NCBI GenBank assembly: GCA_029261295.1
Contig: JAJDBP010000026.1
Span: forward strand, 84,756-148,755
Source of the DNA: Nitrospirales bacterium
Lineage (GTDB): Bacteria > Nitrospirota > Nitrospiria > Nitrospirales > UBA8639
Length of the DNA stretch: 64,000 nt
Direction of reading: 5' to 3'
Numbering within the stretch: the stretch's first letter is position 1; each line of letters starts with the position of its first letter. The notes below the pieces were generated by a model. That model was not told where the DNA came from. It saw only the letters and a list, made by a program, of their open reading frames with translations, and made no database searches. Below are positions 25,655-33,940 of this stretch, one piece after another. The position numbers and the translations under genes are program-made.

Positions 25655-26440
25655 TCATTGCTCCATAAAATGCATGGCGGCATAGCCTACCACGCGGGAC
25701 TTATCACCGGCCGTATCACCTGAATTACGCAAGTCCAATAACTTACCTTTTAAAGGATGCTTCTTCGCAGCTTTCAATAAACCCTGAATGGGGTAGCAAC
25801 CACAGGCACCGCGACCGTTTAATTTTTCTGGGATTAAATCTAAAATGGCTTGCACGGTTTTTTTATCGCGATACTGTGCTTGTTCATACTCTAAAAAGTG
25901 ACTCAGATCGGAGCTAATGACAATCAACGTTTCGTCACCACCCCACAGGGAATCAATAATCTCAGCCGCTGCATCACCACCATCGATACCCACAACCACC
26001 GGTAAAACAGTAAAATCTTTGAGCAACTTTTGCAAAAATGGCAATTGCACTTCTAAGCAATGCTCTCCATCAAAGGGTTTATCAAATAATTGCACGCCCG
26101 ATAAATGGGAAACTTTACTCCGCAGTACATCATCGATGGGCACTTCGCCTAAAGGCGTCAACATAGCTTCCGCCGTAGGAATGGCCACGCCTTCAAAGCC
26201 ATAACGATGAGCTGGCCCCAATAAAATAACTCGACTAATGGAACGCCCCTTTAAACAAGCATAGGCATTAGCAGCAATAGGACCCGAATAGATAAATCCC
26301 GCATGGGGTGCGATAATGGCTTTGGGTTGATTATTGCTGGGTTTGGCCTGAGCGAAATACTTAGCCAATAGATTATGTATATCTTCAGCATTATCGGGAT
26401 AAAATAACCCCGCCACTTCAGGCCCACGGGTAATAGCCAT
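25655..26440 (-). CDS. AmmeMemoRadiSam system protein B (Memo-like)
   Basis: A 261-residue Memo-family protein, a fold related to class III non-haem iron dioxygenases. It starts at ATG 26440 directly after AGGAGGATAT, an ideal ribosome site; the longer open frame to 26572 is not needed. Motifs: AGLFYPDNAEDI, IIAPHAGFIYSGPIAANAY with the metal-ligand histidine, LLGPAHRYGFEGVAIPTAEAMLTPLGEVPID, DGEHCLEVQLPFLQ with a second histidine, and VISSDLSHFLEYEQA with the third. The conserved Cys of Memo proteins is likely in RGACGCYPI. Human MEMO1 is a member; the bacterial role is unknown. Neighbours A and the radical SAM enzyme complete the set. Confidence 0.93.
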   Translation of the reverse strand: MAITRGPEVAGLFYPDNAEDIHNLLAKYFAQAKPSNNQPKAIIAPHAGFIYSGPIAANAYACLKGRSISRVILLGPAHRYGFEGVAIPTAEAMLTPLGEVPIDDVLRSKVSHLSGVQLFDKPFDGEHCLEVQLPFLQKLLKDFTVLPVVVGIDGGDAAAEIIDSLWGGDETLIVISSDLSHFLEYEQAQYRDKKTVQAILDLIPEKLNGRGACGCYPIQGLLKAAKKHPLKGKLLDLRNSGDTAGDKSRVVGYAAMHFMEQ

Positions 26441-26698
26441 ATATCCTCCTGTTACTTGTTTATAAGTATAGGCCCATAAACAGCGGCATTCCTTCACTTG
26501 CCATATTACGTAGCATTGTACTTGAAAATGGCTGTAAAAACACATCCATAGCACCCCATTAAACAACGCCATTGATGTATCTCAAGAAATGCATATCCCG
26601 TCTATTTAGACCTAAGAATTAAAAACCGTGCCACTCAGGAACATGCTAGAATATAAGTAGATAGGCCCCATTAAGGACGCCCATGTAGGCACTGAAAT

Positions 26699-27811
26699 AT
26701 GGCATTAACAAGACCACCAAAAACCTTTCCCACCCAGTATTGGCATGCCCTGGAAGATGGACGTATCCAATGCGATGTATGCCCACGTGCGTGTAAATTG
26801 CGTGATGGCCAACAGGGTTTATGCTTTGTGCGCGCCAATGTGGATAATAAAATTGTTTTGACTACCTATGGGCGCTCCAGCGGTTACTGCATGGACCCCA
26901 TTGAAAAAAAACCGTTAAACCATTTCCTGCCAGGCTCCAGTGTTTTATCCTTCGGTACTGCCGGTTGCAATCTGGCCTGTAAATTCTGTCAAAATTGGGA
27001 TATTAGTAAATCCCGCGAGTTTGATACTCTGGCTGATAAAGCCATGCCTGAAACCATTGCCAAAGCGGCTAAACAGTTAGGCTGTAAAAGTATTGCCTTT
27101 ACGTATAATGACCCCGTGGTGTTTATGGAATACGCCATGGATGTCGCCGATGCTTGTGGAGAACTGGACATTGCTACGGTAGCCGTTACTGCCGGGTATA
27201 TTTGCCCCGAACCACGCAAAGAATTCTTCGCTCATATGGATGCGGCTAATGTGGATTTAAAAGCTTTCACAGAAGAATTTTACCATAAGATTACAGGGTC
27301 TCATTTAGAACCCGTATTGGATACGCTAATTTATTTGAAAAAAGAGACGAATGTGTGGTTTGAGCTCACTACCCTATTAATTCCCGATGAAAATGATTCC
27401 TCAGCAGAAATTGAAGCCATGAGTCAATGGATTTATGACAACCTGGGACCCGATGTACCTTTGCATTTCACCGCCTTCCATCCCGATTGGAAAATGAGGG
27501 ACAAACCACCCACGCCTCCAGCCACCTTAACCCGAGCCCGAGAGATCGCCTTAAAGAATGGCTTGCATTATGTCTACACGGGCAACGTGCATGATGAATC
27601 TGGTGGCAGCACCTATTGCACAGGCTGCAGTAAAAAAATCATAGGCCGGGATTGGTACGTCATGACGCGCTATGATTTAGATGATAGTGGACACTGCATT
27701 CATTGCGGTACGCTCTGCTCCGGGGTTTTCAAAGGTCCCTCTGGCGACTGGGGCGCCAAACGGCAGATGGTGCGGTTGCGGGATTGGGAAAAATCGGGTG
27801 GGAATCCATAA
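26699..27811 (+). CDS. amrS: AmmeMemoRadiSam system radical SAM enzyme
   Basis: A 370-residue radical SAM protein. The 4Fe-4S/SAM motif is CNLACKFC (Cys90, Cys94, Cys97), followed by QNWDIS. An N-terminal Cys cluster (CDVCPRACK...GLC, residues 25-42) and a C-terminal one (CTGC...CIHCGTLC) are as in the family. MDPIEKKPLNHFLPGSSVLSFGTAGCN is the typical lead-in. It is transcribed away from the A and B genes, across a 258-base gap (26441-26698) that must hold both promoters; I see no obvious operator there. Substrate unknown. Physical association with A and B in many genomes suggests that Memo or a Memo substrate is modified, but that is not established. Confidence 0.93.
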   Translation: MALTRPPKTFPTQYWHALEDGRIQCDVCPRACKLRDGQQGLCFVRANVDNKIVLTTYGRSSGYCMDPIEKKPLNHFLPGSSVLSFGTAGCNLACKFCQNWDISKSREFDTLADKAMPETIAKAAKQLGCKSIAFTYNDPVVFMEYAMDVADACGELDIATVAVTAGYICPEPRKEFFAHMDAANVDLKAFTEEFYHKITGSHLEPVLDTLIYLKKETNVWFELTTLLIPDENDSSAEIEAMSQWIYDNLGPDVPLHFTAFHPDWKMRDKPPTPPATLTRAREIALKNGLHYVYTGNVHDESGGSTYCTGCSKKIIGRDWYVMTRYDLDDSGHCIHCGTLCSGVFKGPSGDWGAKRQMVRLRDWEKSGGNP

Positions 27812-27812
27812 T

Positions 27813-27974
27813 CAATGCGGTACCTCCGATCTGTGTTTTGAAAACACGGCGTAAATACGTCCCTGCAGCCTTCGTGCCCGCTTCCCTGCGGGCAGGAGTT
27901 TTCAAAACCCAGATCCTCGGTTCGCATTGTTGTCCCGCACCTCTTACGTCATTCTCCCCTAGCGAGGATGACGT
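27813..27974. repeat. Intergenic palindromic repeat element (long imperfect inverted repeat plus hairpin)
   Basis: The sequence 27813-27845 (CAATGCGG...TTTTGAAAAC) and 27898-27929 (GTTTTC...CGCATTG) are imperfect reverse complements over about 32 bases, enclosing a ~52-base centre with CCTGCGGGCAGGAG. Immediately after, ACGTCATTCTC (27946-27956) pairs with GAGGATGACGT (27964-27974) with one G-T mismatch. It lies between the stops of convergent genes. Composition differs from the surrounding coding DNA. It resembles degenerate REP/MITE-type elements; the same GC core reappears near 41.1 kb. The open frames drawn through it are not genes. Confidence 0.6.
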
Positions 27975-28004
27975 TAAGCGTTGAAAAGAATATGATGGAG
28001 TTAA

Positions 28005-29753
28005 CTAACAGACTAAGCAGTGGCCTTTATAACGATCCAGGATCACCTGAACTTCAACACGATTGATTTTTTGGGAACCTAATAATGCCTGAATTAATGC
28101 TTGCTTGTCATGGGAATTTAGTTTTTCTAACACCGATAACCCGTGCTCGGAAGCTTCCTTTATTAAATTAATTATTCCTAGCACCTTCTCCGTGGAAATA
28201 GTATTTGTCTGCAACTCAAGATGTCGTTGCAACATGGCGATATCAGTTTCTTGTTCCCTACCGATAGTACAGCTAAAAGTCATCGTTCTTCCAACTGCAG
28301 CACCTTCAGGCAAGTGTGTTGCTACAGATAAGCCTTCACCACTGACTGCCTCACCCCTACAATCTACATAACTTGGTTGTGCAGCCGTTGGTTTTTGCTG
28401 TTGGGCTAAGAACAGCATGCAGTCTCTTTGCAATCCACGTACTCCCTCCATAACCCCAGCCATTCGTTCACTCACTTCACTGCTAGCATTAGTCATAGCA
28501 TCACTCAATAATTTAGATACTCCCTGTAAACACACCATCAGACTTTTCACTATTGCAACTGGATCATCTGATGCCAGTTCAGTTTGAACTTCTTGTGCTA
28601 AGACAGCTATCTCTTCTCTAAGTCTAGAATCATGTTGATAAAAAGCCTCAATATTTTCTATCACCCCAGTGTGTTCAGCCACTAATGCTAGAGAACTTTT
28701 TAACTCTGGCCTTGCCACAGCGACCACCTTCAGTGTCCGCTCATAGGTGCCTTGGACAACGATAGGAAAAACTATCTCACCCACTTTATCATTGTAAGCT
28801 CCCTTAACCTTAACCAGAACCGCCCTACATTGTTCTTTTAGCTTACTCAGTTCAGATAACATAGCATCATTATAAAAGAAAACTCGTTCATATATGGAAA
28901 ATTGATTAAACCTCTTTTCCAGTTCCTGAATTACTGCATAAGCTTCGCTCTTTTCTGAGTGTTGCTGTAAAGCCGTTATTTCTGTATATGACTCAGCAAG
29001 ATTGTCTTTCCAATAATTCTCGATGGTAACTAAAATATTCTTGGCGTAGGCTGTTGTATCTTTTATTGCGTGCTCTTTTAATTCGCCTCTTAGGGGTGAG
29101 GCTGAGTCATCCAATTCCTTCAAATAATTAAGTAATAACCTATAGTCTTTGCAACGCAACCATCCTGCTTTTTCACCCAGGTCTTTCGGTTTAGCTAATG
29201 GTCGATGCCTTAAATGCTGATCCACATTGGCACAAACCTTCAATATCCAACTATCAATTGTTTGAGCCAGGCTGTCATACTTTTCTTTGATGGAGTCATG
29301 ACGTGCACTATCGTTCCATTGCTCAAAGACTTCATGCAATGCTTTTTTGTTTTCACTTAATTTATTGAGCAACACTAAATTTTCGTTTTTTTCTAACCTA
29401 CGCACAGCCGTATAACCGGCAACCAGTTCACCCACCTGAGCCTCAAGAAGAGCTATCTCACGAGTGATTGAAACAATGGTCATTTCAAGCACTTCAATAT
29501 TTTGGCCAATGACCACTTGATGATATTCATAGAATGCAACAATCCTTGCACGCTCAGGAGAGAAATGATCGCTCTCAGGTATACCTGCGATTAATTCTTC
29601 ATGCACACGGGTGAGATTGCCTTTATTATCGGGCAATGCTTGAATCAACCCATGGATTTCTTGTTGTAGATTGCTTGCAGTTCCTTCTCTGGCAGGCATA
29701 CTCTCGAGCAAATGATAAAGTCTCGCAATGTATTGGCCGAGTTTTGTTTTCAT
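28005..29753 (-). CDS. Large coiled-coil protein ending in CLVC (CaaX-like), putative prenylated effector 1
   Basis: A 582-residue protein, helical throughout, with long heptad-like Leu/Glu/Lys stretches (for example residues 90-150 and 250-320) and no signal peptide or membrane segment. Its start MKTKLGQYIARLYHLLESMP is shared with the upstream paralogue (MKTKLGQYIAKLYEILDTIP). The last four residues are Cys-Leu-Val-Cys, codons TGC TTA GTC TGT before TAG. This is a CaaX-type prenylation motif and the same tetrapeptide reported at the C-terminus of the farnesylated Legionella effector AnkB. Bacteria lack CaaX prenyltransferases, so the motif suggests action in a eukaryotic cell. It probably shares a transcript with the paralogue 58 bases upstream. 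Effector role is inference; no enzymatic domain recognised. Confidence 0.7.
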   Translation of the reverse strand: MKTKLGQYIARLYHLLESMPAREGTASNLQQEIHGLIQALPDNKGNLTRVHEELIAGIPESDHFSPERARIVAFYEYHQVVIGQNIEVLEMTIVSITREIALLEAQVGELVAGYTAVRRLEKNENLVLLNKLSENKKALHEVFEQWNDSARHDSIKEKYDSLAQTIDSWILKVCANVDQHLRHRPLAKPKDLGEKAGWLRCKDYRLLLNYLKELDDSASPLRGELKEHAIKDTTAYAKNILVTIENYWKDNLAESYTEITALQQHSEKSEAYAVIQELEKRFNQFSIYERVFFYNDAMLSELSKLKEQCRAVLVKVKGAYNDKVGEIVFPIVVQGTYERTLKVVAVARPELKSSLALVAEHTGVIENIEAFYQHDSRLREEIAVLAQEVQTELASDDPVAIVKSLMVCLQGVSKLLSDAMTNASSEVSERMAGVMEGVRGLQRDCMLFLAQQQKPTAAQPSYVDCRGEAVSGEGLSVATHLPEGAAVGRTMTFSCTIGREQETDIAMLQRHLELQTNTISTEKVLGIINLIKEASEHGLSVLEKLNSHDKQALIQALLGSQKINRVEVQVILDRYKGHCLVC

Positions 29754-29811
29754 TATATGTCTCTTTTTTAATTAATTTTAAATAGCCTGATTTTATTTGG
29801 TAGTTCACACA

Positions 29812-31596
29812 TTAGCAAACCAAACACCCTGTATTGGAATAGTCACTTAAGCATCTTTCAAATTCCTCTTTATTTAGTGTCTTATCTTGGATGATTAAAT
29901 AAGATTTTAAGGCTTTACGTACCCCATCAGGAATCCTGCCTATGATAGACAGATCACCACCTGTCACACTATCAACAATACTAATAATTTCCAAGGCACG
30001 AGCATTATCTATTTTAACCGACTCTTGCATGCCTAATAGGTCGGTTAATTGAATAATTTTAGCTTCTTCATCGCTATCTATGGTCCTAGAGACAGTGCCT
30101 TTGCCCTCATCATTGGCAAACAATCCTGCCATTTGATCACCCACATGGCCGCCATCACCATCTAATATTTTACCATCAGCAGATGCTTGGGGAGTGTATG
30201 AAACTTCTTTGGCTGCATAAAGCAGAAACTTCTTTTGTAGGGCTTGTACGATTTTCATTAACGCTTTATCTCCATCCCTATGACCTTCTCTCATTCGGTC
30301 AGCCAATTCGCCTTCAATGGTTTGTAAATTTCTTATATAATTCTCAGGAGTTTGCCTAACGCTCGCCATACTTTTCATCTCGCGCTCCTGAGCTGCGTCA
30401 AGCTCAATAGATTTAAAACTGGTATAGCTTGATGCTGCGCTTTGTTCTTCCGATGGTTTGCCAGGAACAGGAGGTACGCTAATCTGCTCAAACCCAGGTA
30501 ATCCATCAAGCTGCGACAATAGCTGTGTATATTCAATAACTAATATATTGAAGTCTTGCGCTTGTGCCCGCGGGGTTTCCGCCATGGACACCACTCGCCC
30601 GTAAGTACTGGAAGCTAAAAATTGAAAGGCATTAGAGCCGGTCTTTTTATTATATGTTGTTTTATAGTCTCTAATCTTTTTATCCCAATCTTTTATTGTG
30701 TCATCAATCTGTTTCAGAAAACCACCATTATGTGGCACATATTCCTTCAGCTTTTTCATATGATTTAAATAAACCGACAATTGCATAATACTATTGTATA
30801 GGGGATTACTTTCTTTATGAACTATATTTGACTCCTTCGTCCTGTCTTCTATTCTCAGAGTTGTCTCATCATTCCATAAACCCTCTAACTCCCCTATGCG
30901 ACTGTTCACATAGGTATTTTTCTCCCCCTGAGCATGTATTGTCATTTCACCCCACAGAGCCTGCATACCTTCACATCCCTTCAAAAGCGGTAATAACCGA
31001 GCATAAACAGCAAATCGAATTGCATGGGCATCTTCAGCTTCTTTAGCTAAGGGAGCAGCTTTAATATTAGCAGAACATTGCTTAGCTAAGACTTCTACTT
31101 GTTGCCTGATATTATTTAATAATTCTTTAGCCTCAGAAACAATGCCCTCATCTCTCGCAAATTCATCTTTAGAATTTAAAATGGTCACCAGTCTATTTTG
31201 TAGCTGACAAAGTCTCTCAAATATGTTTAAGCAATAGTTAATGCTGGATAACTCTGGATTCTCACTGTATTTTTCTTGTAAGGCTTCAAGTTCTCTATTC
31301 AGCTCCTTTACTTTCAAACGATTGTCAGCCCTAATCAAGCCTAAAATTGACAATTTACTATTAATAGCAGCCTGATTATCTTGGTAAAATTGCTCTAGCT
31401 CACTTGTTTTTTCACCCTTATGAGGCCGCAGAATATCATGGATTGCTTGCAAATTCACACTTGTCTTTTTCAGCTCTTTTTCCACATTAACTCGTGCCTG
31501 TTGCATAAGAGTCAAAAGCGCGTCATCTGCCGCTGATGGTATTGTATCCAATATTTCATATAATTTGGCTATATACTGACCTAATTTTGTTTTCAT
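29812..31596 (-). CDS. Large coiled-coil protein ending in CLVC (CaaX-like), putative prenylated effector 2
   Basis: A 594-residue paralogue of the following gene. ATG 31596 is chosen because the protein then starts MKTKLGQYIAKLY exactly as the paralogue does (three extra codons upstream are open). It is helical and Glu/Lys/Leu-rich, including residues 80-125 (LKVKELNRELEALQEKY) and a variable Ser/Pro-rich middle (PPVPGKPSEEQSAASSYTS). It ends ...LNKEEFERCLSDY...CLVC, with codons TGT TTG GTT TGC before TAA: all four codons differ from the paralogue's while the residues are identical. EEFE near the end resembles the glutamate-rich signal of many Dot/Icm substrates. A PmrA-box-like tandem repeat lies 47 bases upstream. 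Secretion and prenylation are inferred. Confidence 0.7.
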   Translation of the reverse strand: MKTKLGQYIAKLYEILDTIPSAADDALLTLMQQARVNVEKELKKTSVNLQAIHDILRPHKGEKTSELEQFYQDNQAAINSKLSILGLIRADNRLKVKELNRELEALQEKYSENPELSSINYCLNIFERLCQLQNRLVTILNSKDEFARDEGIVSEAKELLNNIRQQVEVLAKQCSANIKAAPLAKEAEDAHAIRFAVYARLLPLLKGCEGMQALWGEMTIHAQGEKNTYVNSRIGELEGLWNDETTLRIEDRTKESNIVHKESNPLYNSIMQLSVYLNHMKKLKEYVPHNGGFLKQIDDTIKDWDKKIRDYKTTYNKKTGSNAFQFLASSTYGRVVSMAETPRAQAQDFNILVIEYTQLLSQLDGLPGFEQISVPPVPGKPSEEQSAASSYTSFKSIELDAAQEREMKSMASVRQTPENYIRNLQTIEGELADRMREGHRDGDKALMKIVQALQKKFLLYAAKEVSYTPQASADGKILDGDGGHVGDQMAGLFANDEGKGTVSRTIDSDEEAKIIQLTDLLGMQESVKIDNARALEIISIVDSVTGGDLSIIGRIPDGVRKALKSYLIIQDKTLNKEEFERCLSDYSNTGCLVC

Positions 31597-31629
31597 TTTG
31601 CACACTCTGGCTGTTTATAATGAACATTG

Positions 31630-31662
31630 ATTGTGCCATAGGAAGATTAAGGGAGGATTAAT
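31630..31662 (-). promoter_or_regulatory. PmrA-box-like tandem repeat and -10 upstream of the CLVC pair
   Basis: On the minus strand the sequence ATTAATCCT-CC-CTTAATCTT (complement at 31643-31662) matches the tandem PmrA element reported for Legionella and Coxiella, cTTAATatT-N2-cTTAATatT, at about 14 of 18 positions, with the exact two-base spacer. Seven bases after it is CACAAT (complement at 31630-31635), a usable -10, so the box stands where a -35 would be. PmrA is known to drive type IV secretion and effector genes in those genera. No pmrA gene is in this window, so regulation is inferred. Confidence 0.45.
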
Positions 31663-31801
31663 AGGGTTAAGTCATTGTATTTAGAACCCTTACGGGGCCT
31701 GTGCCCTGAGGAAAGGCTTTCCTGAAGAAAGTTTTGTCTTTACTTAAATGGAAAGAGCATCAAACCTATAAGCAGATATTTTTTCATAATTTCGACCTAT
31801 T

Positions 31802-32668
31802 CTATTTATAGAATAAACTGCAATCTTCCTCAGCATTGAGCATCGCCATATACACCCCGCCATTTTTCACCCAAGAGCATAATTGTACGCCTACATTGGG
31901 CATGGTATTTAAGTAGCTCCCTTCAACAGTTTTATCAATGCATTGTTCATCAATATAGTCACAGTCGGGTTTATAAAGCGTTGCTTTAGCTTTAACATTC
32001 AAGACCGTTCCCACGGGTATCTTTATAGTTTGACTTTGTGCACTGGCTATTTCATTTTTAGGATCATCAGTTTTGGCCCCTCCTAGATCATAAGCAATCT
32101 TGGCACAGAGTTTCTGTTCAATGCCTTCCACAGGTTTAAGACAAACCTCCATGACAGCAGGCTGCGTGGCATGGGCATTAATAAGGAAAGTCGGCATTTC
32201 ATCTACTCTTGCTTTGACGGTTTCCTTGATTTTCGGGATAAAATCGCAAACAATTTTTCGCTTATTAGGTGAGTCGGGGTCCTTAATACGTGCAATGACT
32301 TTCACATCATGGAATTTATTAAAGTCTTTCTGACAAATGGCATTATCAGCTCCTTTACTATCTTTTTGGTTGACGTATATAGTGATATAAGGACTTTTTC
32401 CCTGATCTTTTTCATCCGGGGTCAGCTGTGAATAAGGTTGACCGATACAAGTCAGCGTGGAATCGTAGGCATAATCAGATTTCACATCTGAACATTGCGT
32501 TCCCATGCCTTGCACATCAGTATAGGTCTTAACATGGATTGCTGTCGAAATGCCGGTTTTATTCTCTAAGCATACTTGAACAAACATTTTCATATGACAA
32601 CTTGCAGGTGCGTAAAGTGTCAAAGGAAAAAACATGGAAATAATAAAGATGAGCAGCCATTTTTCCAC
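31802..32668 (-). CDS. Cysteine-rich exported protein of unknown function
   Basis: A 288-residue protein with an N-terminal signal peptide (MEKWLLIFIISMFFPLTLYAPAS). The mature part has about a dozen cysteines spread through two similar-looking halves (FVQVCLENKTGISTAIHVKTYT and VMEVCLKPVEGIEQKLCAKIAYDL), each starting with a Val-Cys-Leu strand, which suggests a duplicated beta-rich domain stabilised by disulphides in the periplasm or outside the cell. No family recognised. The gene is monocistronic, in the same orientation as the CLVC pair, and ends about 205 bases upstream of it. It could be an envelope or surface protein. Confidence 0.65.
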   Translation of the reverse strand: MEKWLLIFIISMFFPLTLYAPASCHMKMFVQVCLENKTGISTAIHVKTYTDVQGMGTQCSDVKSDYAYDSTLTCIGQPYSQLTPDEKDQGKSPYITIYVNQKDSKGADNAICQKDFNKFHDVKVIARIKDPDSPNKRKIVCDFIPKIKETVKARVDEMPTFLINAHATQPAVMEVCLKPVEGIEQKLCAKIAYDLGGAKTDDPKNEIASAQSQTIKIPVGTVLNVKAKATLYKPDCDYIDEQCIDKTVEGSYLNTMPNVGVQLCSWVKNGGVYMAMLNAEEDCSLFYK

Positions 32669-32769
32669 GAAAACTTACCTTGCTTAGACTATTATTAATC
32701 ACCTATAACTATAGTTCACAGGCGCATATAATGCCTACATTATCGTAACCGACTGTTTTACCTATGATA

Positions 32770-33918
32770 TTAAGGGATCAACGGTTGGTCTTTAAGGCTG
32801 CGAGCAATCACCATACGTTGAATATCGCTGGTGCCCTCATAGATTTTAGTGACACGGGCATCACAGTAGAGTTGCGCAACGGGAAAGTCATTTAAATAAC
32901 CATAGCCACCATGAATTTGCAAGGCATCACTACACACTTTTTCAGCGATTTCAGAGGCAAATAGTTTCGCCATAGCGGCTTCTTTTAAGCAGGGTTGTCC
33001 CGCATCTTTTAACAATGCTGCGTGCAAGGTTAATTGTCTCGCCGCTTCAATATGGGTTGCCATATCAGCTAAACGAAAACCGATAGCTTGATGCTCAATG
33101 ATGGGTTTAGAGAAAGTTTCACGGTCTTTAGAATAGAGCAAAGCAGCATTGAAAGCAGCTTTGGCTAAACCCACAGCTTGTGCCGCAATGCCAATACGGC
33201 CACCCTCTAAGTTACTTAGGGCAATTTTATAACCTTGACCTTTGGCCCCTAGCAAACAAGATTTAGGGATACGCAAATCTTCAAAGGATAGCTGCGCCGT
33301 GTCAGAAGCATGCTGTCCCAATTTATCTTCCAGATGTACGACCTTGTACCCAGGTAAATCCGTAGGAACGATAAAAGCACTCATACCATGCTTTTCTGCT
33401 TTGACATCTGTCATAGCAAACACAATAGCAAATTTAGCATGCTTACCAGATGTGACAAACAATTTTGACCCATTAATCACATATTCATCACCATCCAAGC
33501 GTGCCGTGGTTTTCATGTTAAATGCATCGGACCCAGCCTGAGGTTCCGTCAAACAAAAAGCGCCGATGGCTCTACCTGAAGCTAATGGTATTAAAAATTC
33601 TTGTTTTTGTTGTTCTGTACCGAAAATGTAAATAGGCATGCAAGCTACGGAATTATGTACGCTCATAATGGTGGATACCGCACCATCACCGGCAGCGATT
33701 TCTTCTATAGCCAGGGCATAAGAAAAATAATCACAACCACATCCACCATAGTTTTCGGGAATTAACATACCCATGAAACCAAGCTTGGCCATTTTTTCAA
33801 GGACTTCAGATGGGAAATGCTTATCTCGGCTCCATTGCCCTGAATGGGGCACCAACTCATGTTGAGCAAAATCCCGCGCCGTTTGTTGAATGAGTTGGTG
33901 CTCTGCTGTTAATAACAT
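32770..33918 (-). CDS. Acyl-CoA dehydrogenase, short/branched-chain type
   Basis: A 382-residue flavin acyl-CoA dehydrogenase. FCLTEPQAGSDAFN, YVINGSKLFVTSGK, KLGQHASDTAQLSFEDLRIP, the dimer segment QIHGGYGYLNDFPV and the C-terminal catalytic YEGTSDIQRMVI are present; the Glu in YEGTS is the catalytic base of short- and medium-chain enzymes, unlike the isovaleryl enzyme at 5.8 kb. The substrate is probably a short straight or branched acyl-CoA such as butyryl- or isobutyryl-/2-methylbutyryl-CoA. It is the last gene of a run etfB-etfA-ald-aminopeptidase-acad on the minus strand, with ETF genes in the same run to take its electrons. GAGGAG precedes the ATG. Confidence 0.9.
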   Translation of the reverse strand: MLLTAEHQLIQQTARDFAQHELVPHSGQWSRDKHFPSEVLEKMAKLGFMGMLIPENYGGCGCDYFSYALAIEEIAAGDGAVSTIMSVHNSVACMPIYIFGTEQQKQEFLIPLASGRAIGAFCLTEPQAGSDAFNMKTTARLDGDEYVINGSKLFVTSGKHAKFAIVFAMTDVKAEKHGMSAFIVPTDLPGYKVVHLEDKLGQHASDTAQLSFEDLRIPKSCLLGAKGQGYKIALSNLEGGRIGIAAQAVGLAKAAFNAALLYSKDRETFSKPIIEHQAIGFRLADMATHIEAARQLTLHAALLKDAGQPCLKEAAMAKLFASEIAEKVCSDALQIHGGYGYLNDFPVAQLYCDARVTKIYEGTSDIQRMVIARSLKDQPLIP

Positions 33919-33940
33919 GAAGGCTCCTCAATAATTGACT

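Noticed and set aside
26441..26572. Extended N-terminus of the Memo-like protein
   Set aside because: The extra residues are unlike the family and AGGAGGATAT directly precedes ATG 26440.
27700..27984. Small frames on both strands around the end of the radical SAM gene
   Set aside because: They lie partly in amrS and partly in the inverted-repeat element; no ribosome site.
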